A DNA stretch of 64,000 nucleotides, taken from positions 124,001 to 188,000 of the forward strand of contig NZ_JAWDKD010000018.1 in assembly GCF_032714475.1 (NCBI RefSeq), in the 5' to 3' direction. The translations under genes and the position numbers were made by a program. A model generated the notes under the pieces. The model had not been told where the DNA came from. It did not search any database and worked only from the letters and a program-made list of their open reading frames with translations. Positions 51,028 through 59,551 of this stretch are shown here, piece by piece; position 1 is the first letter of the stretch, and each line of letters starts with the position of its first letter. The stretch comes from Methanolapillus africanus (GTDB taxonomy: Archaea; Halobacteriota; Methanosarcinia; Methanosarcinales; Methanosarcinaceae).

Positions 51028-51771
51028 TTATTTTTGATCATTTTCGACAACCGGAAGGATCAAAGAAAAGGTGGTTTGATCCGAATCAGAGACTTTGAGA
51101 ATTAAATCGCCGCCGTAACGGGCGACCGTAATTTTTGAAATATAAAGACCGAGACCAAAGCCGGTGCTGTTGGGACCTTTGATGCCCGGCAAAAAGAGAG
51201 TGTTTCGAATGGATTCCGGAACCGGATCGCCTGAATTGGTCACGTCCACACGGCATTTCCGAATACCGCCGTCCGTAAATTCCGAAATGGAAATGAAAAC
51301 GGGTTTTTCCGTGTTGCCGTAAGCGGCGGCGTTTGAAAACAAAGATTCGAAAATGGCGGTTAAGGCTTGGTCGGCCAAAACGTCGTCATCGTCTTCTGTC
51401 ATTGAAAAGGTGAGATTCGGATATTTCAAACAAGCCTCCTCAATCTCATGGGACAAAGAATAAACGCCCGGGACAACGCCTTTGTAAAGGAAATTTTCCA
51501 CTTCTTTAAACATGGACAAATAGTCCAAGCTTTTGTAGCAGGCTTCCGATATTTTATCCAGATATTTTTCGTCGTTTTTCATCCGGTAAAGTTCAAGCGA
51601 CATCAAAATAATGCTGTAATAATTCTGCAGATCATGGCGCAAAAGTCCGTAGGCGCCGATCCCCATTTCACGATAGCCGTCCGAATACCGGACCAGTGTC
51701 TCAGGCGTACTGAGGGAGGGATATTTTTCATAAATGGTGGTCGGGTGGGGTTTTTCTGCCATATAAACCAT
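51028..51771 (-). CDS. Stand-alone sensor histidine kinase-like ATPase
   Basis: The protein has 247 residues without membrane or input (PAS/GAF) domain. A dimerisation helix holds the H-box LLRHDLQNYYSIILM (phospho-acceptor His within RHD), and the ATPase domain shows SLFSNAAAYGN (N-box), DVTNSGDPVP (D-box) and FGLGLYISKITVARYGGDL (G2 box and beyond). The start is ATG 51771 or 51762. No response regulator is nearby. It may take its signal through another protein. Confidence 0.87.
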   Translation of the reverse strand: MVYMAEKPHPTTIYEKYPSLSTPETLVRYSDGYREMGIGAYGLLRHDLQNYYSIILMSLELYRMKNDEKYLDKISEACYKSLDYLSMFKEVENFLYKGVVPGVYSLSHEIEEACLKYPNLTFSMTEDDDDVLADQALTAIFESLFSNAAAYGNTEKPVFISISEFTDGGIRKCRVDVTNSGDPVPESIRNTLFLPGIKGPNSTGFGLGLYISKITVARYGGDLILKVSDSDQTTFSLILPVVENDQK

Positions 51772-52538
51772 AATCCTTCAAGAATCTGATTGATGAATTG
51801 TAAATGATATCGCGGCGCCATAAAGGAACAAAGTGAAAGACGCATCATTCGGACGCAATTTTGAAAAATGACGCCTGCTCACATTTTATGCCTAAATTTA
51901 ATCCTTTTTTTTAAAACCGAAATTTATTGCTTGCTTCAAGGTTAAATAAACATTAAACAAGAAAATTGTTAAAAATTTATCATTTATATTTTTTTTAATA
52001 TAATAACTTTAAAATATATAATCGTTTTCCATGAAAGAGGAATCCGTTTCTCAAAATATTTGACGAATCATATAATTTAATAAATATGAATCAGTTTCAA
52101 CATTTTAGTTAAATCTTAACGGTAAAAATAGTCTTTCATTATTTAAAAATGATATGCTATATCTGATAAATATATTTAAAATTAGATAAATAAATGAACG
52201 AAACGCCCGACGACTGAAATATAACTGATAGTAATAATTAACAGACAATTTTATATAGATTAATATCATTCATTGCAAGACATCGGAACATCATAAAAGA
52301 AATATGAACAAGCCGATCAAAACAAAATAGAATTAAATCAAAAACAATTGAAACAACCGAAACAACCGAAACAATTGAAACAATTGAAACAATTGAAACA
52401 ATCAAAAACGGTTGAAAATAAAAATAAATTAAATAAAAACAAAATCATAACAATAGAAAAAAATAGAGAAGAACAAATGTATTTAATGAATCAACGTATC
52501 AGAGAAAGGTATCGAATATTTCTTGAGGAGAATTAAGA
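51772..52538. other. Long AT-rich region upstream of the homocysteine operon
   Basis: A very AT-rich 767-bp stretch. Repeats of AAACAATTG/AAACAACCG occupy 52349-52410. A possible 19-codon open frame, MYLMNQRIRERYRIFLEEN, ends right before the next start, its last codons containing the GAGGAG Shine-Dalgarno element of 52539. It may be a leader or chance. No other gene seen; the promoter of the operon must lie here. Confidence 0.5.
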
Positions 52539-54041
52539 ATGGTTAAAACAATTGCTGAAATTAATCAAAAAATTGCGTCCGGAGAAGTTTGCGTTGTCAC
52601 GGCAGAGGAAATGTCAGACATCGTCGACGACGTCGGCGCAGAAAAAGCGGCAGCGGAAGTGGACGTCGTCACAACCGGAACGTTTGGCGCCATGTGTTCC
52701 TCAGGAGTCTTTTTCAACTTCGGGCATTCCGAAACCCCGATCAAGATCACGAAATTATACATGAACGATGTGGAAGCGTATTCCGGCATTGCGGCCGTTG
52801 ACGCTTATTTGGGCGCGACGCAGTTTTCCGAAAAAGTTGGATTAAAATACGGCGGCGCTCACGTCATTGAGGATTTGGTTGCGGGAAAAGAAGTGGAGAT
52901 TAACGCCTTTTCCTACGGAACAGATTGCTATCCGAGCAAGGAACTCACAACGACAATCACGCTCGACGACTTGAATCAGGCGATCATGGTCAACCCGAGA
53001 AATTCTTATCAAAGATATGACGCCGCCACCAACGGTTCAAAGAAGATTTTGCACACATACATGGGCGAACTGCTGCCGGACTACAAAAATGTCACCTATT
53101 CGGGCGCCGGCATCTTATCGCCGATTTCAAACGACCCGACCTACCGAACCATCGGCGCCGGCACCAAAATCTTTTTGGGCGGCGCGCAGGGCACAATTGT
53201 CGGCGAAGGAACGCAATGTTCAACCGCGGGCGGCTATGCAACGCTCATGACCACCGGCAATCTCAAACAGATGAAAAAAGAGTATGTGAACGCTGCTTCC
53301 TTTAACGGTTACGGCACATCCCTTTACTTGGGTCTTGGCATTCCGATTCCGATTCTGGACGCCGAGATGGCGAAAGCAACGGCGGTTCGGGACTGCGATA
53401 TTTCCGTCGGCATTAAAGATTATTCCATCGGCAAACGCGACCGTCCGGTGATCCGAACGGCGACGTACGAGGAACTCAAATCCGGAAGCATCGAGCTTTA
53501 CGGCAAAACAGTTCCGACGTCTTCGCTGTCCGTTTTCAAAACGGCACGCAAGGTGGCTGAGGAACTCAAAGACTGGATTGAAAAGGGAACGTTTACGCTC
53601 AGCGCGCCGGTGGCGCCGCTGCCGTTCAAACAAACGACGAAACCGATGAAAGAAACAAACAAAATTCCGCTCGTCAAAGACATCATCAACGGCAAAATCG
53701 AAACGATCGACGCGTCCAAAAGCGTGATCGACGCCGCCAAACAGATGCGCAAAAACGAACGGAATCATTTGCCGGTGGTGTCAAACAATAAATTGGTCGG
53801 CATCATCACGTCGTGGGACATTTCAAAAGCGGTTTCCGAAAACCATTTGGGAACGATTGAGGCGTGCATGACCCAAAATGTCGTGACGTGCGGCCCGAAC
53901 GATCCGGTCGACGCGGCCGCGAAAAAGATGGCGGACAATCACATTTCCGCCATGCCGGTGATTGACGAGAACAGAAATGTTGTCGGACTCATCACCAGCG
54001 AACATATCAGCAAACTGTTCACCAGGGGGAAGAAACAATGA
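52539..54041 (+). CDS. Homocysteine biosynthesis protein (DUF39) with tandem CBS domains
   Basis: The protein has 500 residues. The N-terminal part (about 1-360) is the DUF39/COG1900 domain (TGTFGAMCSSGVFFNFGHSE, GAGTKIFLGGAQGTIVGEGT), and two CBS domains follow (IDAAKQMRKNERNHLPVVSN, ACMTQNVVTCGPNDPVDAAA). In Methanosarcina the homologue (MA1821) is required, with a NIL-ferredoxin partner (MA1822), for making homocysteine from aspartate semialdehyde and sulfide. The partner is encoded next here with a 4-nt overlap. GAGGAG precedes the ATG. Confidence 0.92.
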   Translation: MVKTIAEINQKIASGEVCVVTAEEMSDIVDDVGAEKAAAEVDVVTTGTFGAMCSSGVFFNFGHSETPIKITKLYMNDVEAYSGIAAVDAYLGATQFSEKVGLKYGGAHVIEDLVAGKEVEINAFSYGTDCYPSKELTTTITLDDLNQAIMVNPRNSYQRYDAATNGSKKILHTYMGELLPDYKNVTYSGAGILSPISNDPTYRTIGAGTKIFLGGAQGTIVGEGTQCSTAGGYATLMTTGNLKQMKKEYVNAASFNGYGTSLYLGLGIPIPILDAEMAKATAVRDCDISVGIKDYSIGKRDRPVIRTATYEELKSGSIELYGKTVPTSSLSVFKTARKVAEELKDWIEKGTFTLSAPVAPLPFKQTTKPMKETNKIPLVKDIINGKIETIDASKSVIDAAKQMRKNERNHLPVVSNNKLVGIITSWDISKAVSENHLGTIEACMTQNVVTCGPNDPVDAAAKKMADNHISAMPVIDENRNVVGLITSEHISKLFTRGKKQ

Positions 54042-54436
54042 AACTAAAAATCACATTTCCGGAAGAGCGTGTGAATTCACCGATCCTGTCGGAAGTCATT
54101 CTCAAAACCGGCGTTTTGGTGAGCATTGTGTCTTCCGTCGTGGATATGAACGGCGGGGAAATGATCATCGAGGTCATCGACCAAAGCTATGAAAGCATCA
54201 AAAAAGAGCTGTGCGCCAAAGGCGTCCGGGTCGTTCCGGTTCATGATTTGATCAAACGGGACGAAAAGGAATGCGTTGAATGCGGCGGCTGCATTTCGGT
54301 CTGTCCCGCCAAGGTCTTTTCATTTGACAAAGACTGGAATTTAAAATCAGATGTGGACAAGTGCATCCGGTGCAAGCTGTGCATCAGCATGTGCCCGCAC
54401 CAAGCGTTGAGTATTGAAGGAAAAGAAGTTGTGTAA
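54038..54436 (+). CDS. NIL-domain two-cluster ferredoxin, homocysteine biosynthesis partner
   Basis: The protein has 132 residues. The N-terminal NIL domain (about 1-75: MKLKITFPEERVNSPILSEV...) leads to two 4Fe-4S clusters, CVECGGCISVCPAKVF and CIRCKLCISMCPHQAL. Both C-x2-C-x2-C-x3-C-P motifs are complete. It corresponds to MA1822 of Methanosarcina, the electron-transfer partner of the DUF39 protein upstream. Overlap of start and stop (ATGA) implies coupled synthesis. Confidence 0.94.
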   Translation: MKLKITFPEERVNSPILSEVILKTGVLVSIVSSVVDMNGGEMIIEVIDQSYESIKKELCAKGVRVVPVHDLIKRDEKECVECGGCISVCPAKVFSFDKDWNLKSDVDKCIRCKLCISMCPHQALSIEGKEVV

Positions 54437-54479
54437 ATTTGGAAATGATATTTTCATTTCCATTCTTTTTTTATTTAAA

Positions 54480-54638
54480 TTAAAGAAGTTCATTGCATCT
54501 TCTCATTTCTTCAAAAACGTCAACTTCCAAATCATCATCGTTGCCCGTCTTAATCTCGCCATTTATATATTTCTTCAAAAGAGCAATCGATTTTTTATTT
54601 TTAATGACGGCTGTATCCGTATACGATGATGTTGCCAT
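54480..54638 (-). CDS. Small antitoxin-like protein
   Basis: The 52-residue protein is MATSSYTDTAVIKNKKSIAL, then LKKYINGEIKTGNDDDLEV and DVFEEMRRCNELL. Its polar N-terminus and acidic helical end resemble the solitary antitoxin proteins of archaeal toxin-antitoxin pairs, but no toxin gene adjoins. The ATG at 54638 has GGAG 8 nt upstream. It lies between the homocysteine operon and aksE, convergent with the former. The assignment is tentative. Confidence 0.6.
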   Translation of the reverse strand: MATSSYTDTAVIKNKKSIALLKKYINGEIKTGNDDDLEVDVFEEMRRCNELL

Positions 54639-54750
54639 AAGTTTCAACTCCATATTAAAAGTAAAAAAGTTGTAAGAATTGAAACTATATAATTTTTTAG
54701 ATGTAGATTTTAAAAAAAGAGAAAGATAAAAACGGATAAATCCGTCTTCA

Positions 54751-55257
54751 TCAATCGATGTTAAATCCACCGTTCTTTTCGATGTGCGCCACAAGGCCGC
54801 CGTCGTTTAAGATTTTAATCATGGCGTCCGGAAGCGGTGAGAACGTCAACGTGATGCATTTTGTCACGTCTTTAATCGTTCCGGCGGCGAGGTCGACTTC
54901 CAATTGGTCGCCTTCATCGATTTGGTCGGTGTCGCAAATGAGCACCGGAAGTCCGACATTGATGGCGTTCCGGTAGAAAATCCGGGCGAACGATTTGGCC
55001 AAAACGGCGCTCACACCGGCCATTTTGATGATGGTCGGGGCGTGTTCGCGCGAAGATCCGAGACCGAAGTTGTTGCCGGCGACAACGAAATCGCCTTTTT
55101 GAACTTTTTTGGCAAATTCCGGGTCGGCGTCTTCAAGAACGTGTTTGGCGAGTTCCGGCAAATTGGTTCTGAGGTGGAAAAGACGGCCGGGCGCAATATG
55201 GTCCGTGCTGATGTCGTCGCCGAATTTGAATGCTTTTCCTTTGTAAAGTGTTTCCAT
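54751..55257 (-). CDS. aksE: Homoaconitase small subunit (HLRT-type specificity loop)
   Basis: The protein has 168 residues of the aconitase swivel domain. GDDISTDHIAPGRL and then FHLRTN form the substrate loop; methanogen homoaconitases (AksE) have an Arg-Thr here (YLRT), where isopropylmalate dehydratases have hydrophobic residues (YLVY/YLVM). GLGSSREHAPTIIK and YRNAINVGLP are present as usual. It acts with AksD to isomerise homocitrate homologues in 2-oxosuberate (coenzyme B) synthesis. It follows aksD by 1 nt. Confidence 0.85.
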   Translation of the reverse strand: METLYKGKAFKFGDDISTDHIAPGRLFHLRTNLPELAKHVLEDADPEFAKKVQKGDFVVAGNNFGLGSSREHAPTIIKMAGVSAVLAKSFARIFYRNAINVGLPVLICDTDQIDEGDQLEVDLAAGTIKDVTKCITLTFSPLPDAMIKILNDGGLVAHIEKNGGFNID

Positions 55258-55258
55258 T

Positions 55259-56521
55259 TTAAATCACCTGTCGCGGGTCGGTAATCACGCCGTAAATGGC
55301 GGTGGCGGCTGCCGTTGCCGGGGAGCCGAGATAAATAAATCCTTCCGTGTTGCCCATCCGTCCCTGGAAGTTACGGTTTTGGGTTGCGAGACACGCTTCG
55401 CCGTCGGCGAGCGCGCCTTCGTGAACGCCGACGCAAGGTCCGCATCCGGGCGCCATGATAATCGCGCCGGCTTTGATGAAGGTTTCAATGTAACCTTTTT
55501 GAACGGCTTCGAGGAAGACGTCTTTGGAGGCCGGGACAATAATTAAGCGTGTGTCCGGGTGGCGTTTTTTGCCATCCAGGATTTTGGCGGCGATTTCCAA
55601 GTCGTCAATCCGTCCGTTCGTGCAGGTGCCGATGAAAACTTGGTCGATTTTTGTGCCGGCGATGTCGGTCACGACCGCCGTGTTGTCCACCGTGTGCGGC
55701 TTTGAAACCGTCGGCTGGAGTTTGGCGGCGTCGATGTCGATCACGCGTTCGTAGGTCGCGCCTTTGTCGGCTTTGATTTCTTTGTATTTGTCGCCGCGGC
55801 CATGTTCTTTGAGGTAGTCGCGGGTTTTGTCGTCCGTTTCAAAAAGACCGGCTTTGGCGCCGGCTTCGACGGCCATGTTGGCGAGCGTGAAGCGTTCGGA
55901 CATGGTCATGTTTTCGATGGTCTCGCCGCCGAATTCAAGCGCTTTGTAGGTCGCGCCGTCGGCGCCGATGAGGCCGATGAGGTGAAGAATCAAGTCTTTG
56001 GCATAAACGCCTTTTTGGAACTTTCCGGTCACGTTGACGCGGAAGGTTTCCGGAACACGGAACCAGGTTTTGCCGAGCGCGATGCCGACGGCGACGTCGG
56101 TCGAACCCATACCGGTCGAAAACGCGCCGAGCGCGCCGGAGGTACAGGTGTGGGAGTCGGCGCCGATGAGGACTTCTCCCGGGTTCACGTAGGTTTCAAC
56201 AAGCCGCTGGTGGCAGACGCCTTCGCCGGCTTCGGAGAGCTGAGCGCCCGTTTTCTTGGAGAAAGTCCGAAGAATCTGGTGGGCGTTGGATAAGTCTTTT
56301 TGCGGGCTCGGAGCCGCGTGGTCGATGAAAAGAACGGTGCGTTCCGGGTTTGCCGCTTTCACAAGGTTCATTTTTTCAAGCTGCTGAACCGCGAGCGGTC
56401 CGGTGCCGTCTTGCACAGCGGTCACGTCGACATTGACAAGTGTGATGTCGCCGGCGTAAACGTCTTTTCCGGCACGGCCGCTGATAATTTTTTCAGCTAA
56501 GGTTTGTGGTTGTTTTGCCAT
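55259..56521 (-). CDS. aksD: Homoaconitase large subunit
   Basis: The 420-residue aconitase-superfamily large subunit has GADSHTCTSGALGAF, FIGTCTNGRIDDL and PGCGPCVGVHEGALADG, the three cluster-ligand Cys regions. It is distinct from the leuC-type copy at 21394. Because the small subunit directly downstream carries the HLRT loop, AksD (coenzyme B pathway) is the likelier identity; it may also serve leucine synthesis. Promoter in the AT-rich DNA at 56530-56700. Confidence 0.87.
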   Translation of the reverse strand: MAKQPQTLAEKIISGRAGKDVYAGDITLVNVDVTAVQDGTGPLAVQQLEKMNLVKAANPERTVLFIDHAAPSPQKDLSNAHQILRTFSKKTGAQLSEAGEGVCHQRLVETYVNPGEVLIGADSHTCTSGALGAFSTGMGSTDVAVGIALGKTWFRVPETFRVNVTGKFQKGVYAKDLILHLIGLIGADGATYKALEFGGETIENMTMSERFTLANMAVEAGAKAGLFETDDKTRDYLKEHGRGDKYKEIKADKGATYERVIDIDAAKLQPTVSKPHTVDNTAVVTDIAGTKIDQVFIGTCTNGRIDDLEIAAKILDGKKRHPDTRLIIVPASKDVFLEAVQKGYIETFIKAGAIIMAPGCGPCVGVHEGALADGEACLATQNRNFQGRMGNTEGFIYLGSPATAAATAIYGVITDPRQVI

Positions 56522-56779
56522 AATTCATCCCTAAGTTTGGATTTTCAATCAAAATTGAATTTATCATTCAAAAATGAGATCTTAAATTTAAATGATAAGA
56601 GAAGACGGAAACACTCTGAAGCACGATTCATGAAATATTTCAGTCAAATTTAAGTCACGCGTTTATCAAACTGGTTTTAAATATAAAATATTATTGACAA
56701 ACAAACGGAAAGAATCATAAAATATTTTGACACGTTTCAGAAAGTTATCGGCTCATTTTGAAAAATCGGAACGAAAATG

Positions 56780-57200
56780 CGTGCCGTAACGCGTGTGGCG
56801 GCACCCGCAGAAAAAATGAAAACAATGAAAACAAAAAATAATAATACATTAGAACCGCCAAGCTGTCCGATTCAAGCAAACCATCCCGCTTAAACAGACG
56901 CAAAGCGTCTGTTTAAGCGGATACCGCAAAATGGGAAGATACAATCAGGGACAGAAAATGCAAAAAGGAGCAAAGCAGCAACTGTATTTTTGGAACCTGC
57001 TGCTGAAAACCGGACCCAGAAAGAACTGTATTGTTGGAAACAGGAGATGCAATCTGAAATCTAAAAACAGTCACCTGCAGATGCAATCTGAAATCTAAAA
57101 ATAGTGAACTGTGGGTGCAAACTGAACTTAAAAATAATATCGGGAGCGGTTTTGCTTGAAAGTCTTCAAAAATATGTCGCCATAACGCGCGCGGCGCCGC
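56780..57200 (+). repeat. Composite intergenic element 9
   Basis: GC box 56780-56800 (GTGCCGTAACGCGTGTGGCG), hairpin 56885-56925 (GCTTAAACAGACGC / GCGTCTGTTTAAGC, flanks AAACCATCCC and GGATACCGC: orientation reversed relative to the boxes), 44- and 34-nt units at about 56935-57125, second GC box 57175-57195 (TCGCCATAACGCGCGCGG). It is flanked by boxes in the same orientation. No gene in the 56522-57248 gap. Confidence 0.75.
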
Positions 57201-57241
57201 CGTCAAAAAAACAAAAAACAAAAAATACGAAAAGGAAAAAG

Positions 57242-57262
57242 AATCGGATTAAAGTTCCGATT
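57242..57262 (-). terminator. CDF transporter gene terminator overlapping the stop codon
   Basis: AATCGGA and TCCGATT pair around a loop that holds the TAA stop; T-rich DNA follows on the minus strand. Confidence 0.65.
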
Positions 57263-58289
57263 GCTTGTGTTCTTCCAAAACCGCTTCGTCCGGCAGATAT
57301 TTTTCCACTTTAATCATCACGAACGTGGTCGGACCAAACCGTTCCTTCAAACATCTTTCGATATCCGTTTGGATGTTGTCGGCTTCTTCCACGCTCAAAT
57401 CGCCGTCCACCATGATGTGCAAATCGATGGCTTTCGTGTTGCCGAGCTTCCTGGTTTTAAGAGAGTGGCAGTCGCGAACGCCGTTTTGTCCGTTGACAAT
57501 CTGAAGAATATCTTCATGAATTTCCGGACCCAAAGACGCTTCCGCCAAATCGTTGACGTTGGTGTAAATGATCTTAAAGGCGATGTAGAGAATGTAAAGC
57601 GCCAAAATAACGGCCATAATCGGGTCAATGACCGCCCAGGAACCGCCCAAAAGAATAGCGGCGCCGATTCCGGCGGCAACGCCGACGGATGAGAAAGCGT
57701 CCGTCCGGTGGTGCCAAGCATTCACCTCAATCAGTGTGCTGTCCAACTTTTTAGCCACCCGGTGGGTGTACTGGTAAAGAAGTTCTTTGATAATAATAGA
57801 AGCCAGCGCGGCATAAAACGTCAGCATCGTCGGCGATTCCAAGGGGACGCCGTTTAAGAATTGGTAGATGGAAACAGCCCCGCCGTAAAAAATCATAATG
57901 CCGGCGAGAAGCAGCATAAACCCGACCACGGTCGACGCCAATGTTTCCACTTTTCCGTGACCGTAATTGTGGGATTTGTCCCCGGGCTTGGCGGAAATTC
58001 TCAAACTGACAATCACAACGATGTCGCTGAGCAAATCCGACAGGGAGTGAATACCGTCCGCAATCAATGCTTCACTGTGCCCGAAAAATCCGACGACGAC
58101 TTTAACAACGGTCAAAATGACGTTAATGATCATCCCGATGACAGTCACGCGAATGCCTTCCTTGGACATCGACATCAAAGCGGCGGCGGAATCCATCGAC
58201 TCGGCATGATTGTGTTTACCGGAAAGACCGGATGGCGAAGGCTGTGCCTGTTGTTCAGATTGTTCAGGTTGCGACTTTGGCTCGGTCAT
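57249..58289 (-). CDS. Cation diffusion facilitator (CDF) metal exporter
   Basis: The protein has 346 residues and six membrane helices. HSLSDLLSDIVVIVSL and NAWHHRTDAFSSVGVAAG provide the metal-site HxxxD/DxxxD patterns, followed by a C-terminal cytoplasmic domain (HDIMVDGDLSV-like; LHIMVDGDLSVEEADNIQTD). It exports divalent cations such as Zn2+, Fe2+ or Mn2+ in exchange for H+. The N-terminus is Gln-rich. Start ATG 58289. Its terminator overlaps the stop. Confidence 0.93.
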   Translation of the reverse strand: MTEPKSQPEQSEQQAQPSPSGLSGKHNHAESMDSAAALMSMSKEGIRVTVIGMIINVILTVVKVVVGFFGHSEALIADGIHSLSDLLSDIVVIVSLRISAKPGDKSHNYGHGKVETLASTVVGFMLLLAGIMIFYGGAVSIYQFLNGVPLESPTMLTFYAALASIIIKELLYQYTHRVAKKLDSTLIEVNAWHHRTDAFSSVGVAAGIGAAILLGGSWAVIDPIMAVILALYILYIAFKIIYTNVNDLAEASLGPEIHEDILQIVNGQNGVRDCHSLKTRKLGNTKAIDLHIMVDGDLSVEEADNIQTDIERCLKERFGPTTFVMIKVEKYLPDEAVLEEHKQSEL

Positions 58290-58542
58290 AAAATTCCTTC
58301 GAAAAAATTCTCGAAAATAATTCAGTTTGAAAATAACGGAATTGATTATTCATGATTAGGCGATTATAGTATATAAAAAACCAATCAAAAATGTTTAAAT
58401 GTCCAAAACTTTTTTTTGTGTTACAAAAAACAAACGTGATATCAAAAATACAACGAAATATAAAATAAACCGACAACGCAACGAAAATTGAAAACAGAAG
58501 ATGAAAATAGAGGAGAGAACGGATATGAAATTAAAAATCGAG

Positions 58543-58626
58543 TGCGAGGGATGGGATTTGAACCCATGAATTCCTTCGAAACTGGATCTTAAGTCCAGCG
58601 CCTTTGACCAGCTCGACAACCCTCGC
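58543..58626 (-). tRNA. tRNA-Leu(TAA)
   Basis: Acceptor GCGAGGG/CCCTCGC with discriminator A, anticodon arm CTGGA-CTTAAGA-TCCAG giving TAA, and a long variable arm typical of leucine tRNAs. Length 84 nt; no encoded CCA. Confidence 0.93.
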
Positions 58627-58962
58627 ACAACGAAAATGAAGAAAATATCGGAATTTGTCCGGTCGATTGATTTTCCCGAATGTGAAAAGTATAAGAAAAA
58701 CCAAATTAAGCAACGAATAATCATAATGATTGTATTTAAAGGTTATTCTGAAACAGATTTTTGGTTTTTCATTCTTTTTTCTATTCGTTTTTATTATTTT
58801 CTTATCTTCTTTTTTTCTTCTCTTTCTTTTTCTATTCTTCCCTTATTTTTTCTTTTTCATTTTCATTTCTTTCGATTTTATTATTTAAATCGGATACAAT
58901 TCCAAATTATTTAAAAAGATTCATAAACATCCGCCTTTTTTTTGTTTTGGAGGTTCTTGACT
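58627..58962. other. Gene-free interval upstream of the pilin
   Basis: Two strongly T-rich tracts (58765-58880) and AT-rich DNA. GGAGGT at 58948-58953 serves the pilin start at 58963. An open frame across the T-rich tract is low-complexity (Phe/Ser/Leu runs) and not counted. Confidence 0.6.
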
Positions 58963-59535
58963 ATGAAATTAAAAACCATTCCCCAAACGAAAACAAAACA
59001 CAAAAAACAAAATTCACAATCAAACAAACACAATCAACAAAACCGTTTGCCAAATTTTTTGCGCGACAAACGCGGCATTTCGCCTGTCGTCGGCGTCCTG
59101 ATGCTTCTCGCGATTACCGTCATCATGGCCGGTTATTTGGGCTCGGAAGTTCTCAGCTACGAATTTGAAAAACCCGCGCCGCCGGTCAGTATGAGCGCAC
59201 GGTATGAAAAAGCGGATGTTGGGACAACATCTTACGGCGTCGTTCGTCTGGAACACATCGGCGGCGCCTCTTTGGATGTATCGAATCTGAAAATACTTGC
59301 CGGCAGCACTGAAGTCAATCTGTCAAATTTGAAAAAAGAATCGATCGGCATCGGTGAATCGGTTGCGATTGCCAACATCGGCAGCAGTCAAGTTGCTGTG
59401 TTGGAATATCCGGTGTCCAAAAGTTCAAAAAAACCGGCGGGAAACTTGATTGTTCAGGGAGAATCTTTGGAAATTACCGTGATTGACGTCTCCCACAATC
59501 AAATCCTTTACAAAGCCACCGTCCGGAATTACTGA
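58963..59535 (+). CDS. Archaeal type IV pilin (Pilin_N family)
   Basis: The 190-residue protein has a basic, Gln/Asn/Lys-rich leader of 38 residues, then RGISPVVGVLMLLAITVIMA, the class III signal with predicted cleavage after Gly38 and a hydrophobic assembly helix, then a beta-rich C-terminal part. It matches archaeal PilA-type pilins. The leader is longer than usual. It would be processed by a prepilin peptidase and assembled by a pilus motor such as that at 11437-14945, though linkage is not shown. GGAGGT precedes ATG 58963. Confidence 0.9.
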   Translation: MKLKTIPQTKTKHKKQNSQSNKHNQQNRLPNFLRDKRGISPVVGVLMLLAITVIMAGYLGSEVLSYEFEKPAPPVSMSARYEKADVGTTSYGVVRLEHIGGASLDVSNLKILAGSTEVNLSNLKKESIGIGESVAIANIGSSQVAVLEYPVSKSSKKPAGNLIVQGESLEITVIDVSHNQILYKATVRNY

Positions 59536-59551
59536 CGACAACGAAAAGGAT

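Noticed and set aside
58636..59168. Open frames across the T-rich tract before the pilin
   Set aside because: Poly-Phe/Ser/Leu runs from a homopolymer-rich sequence; the real start here is the pilin ATG at 58963.
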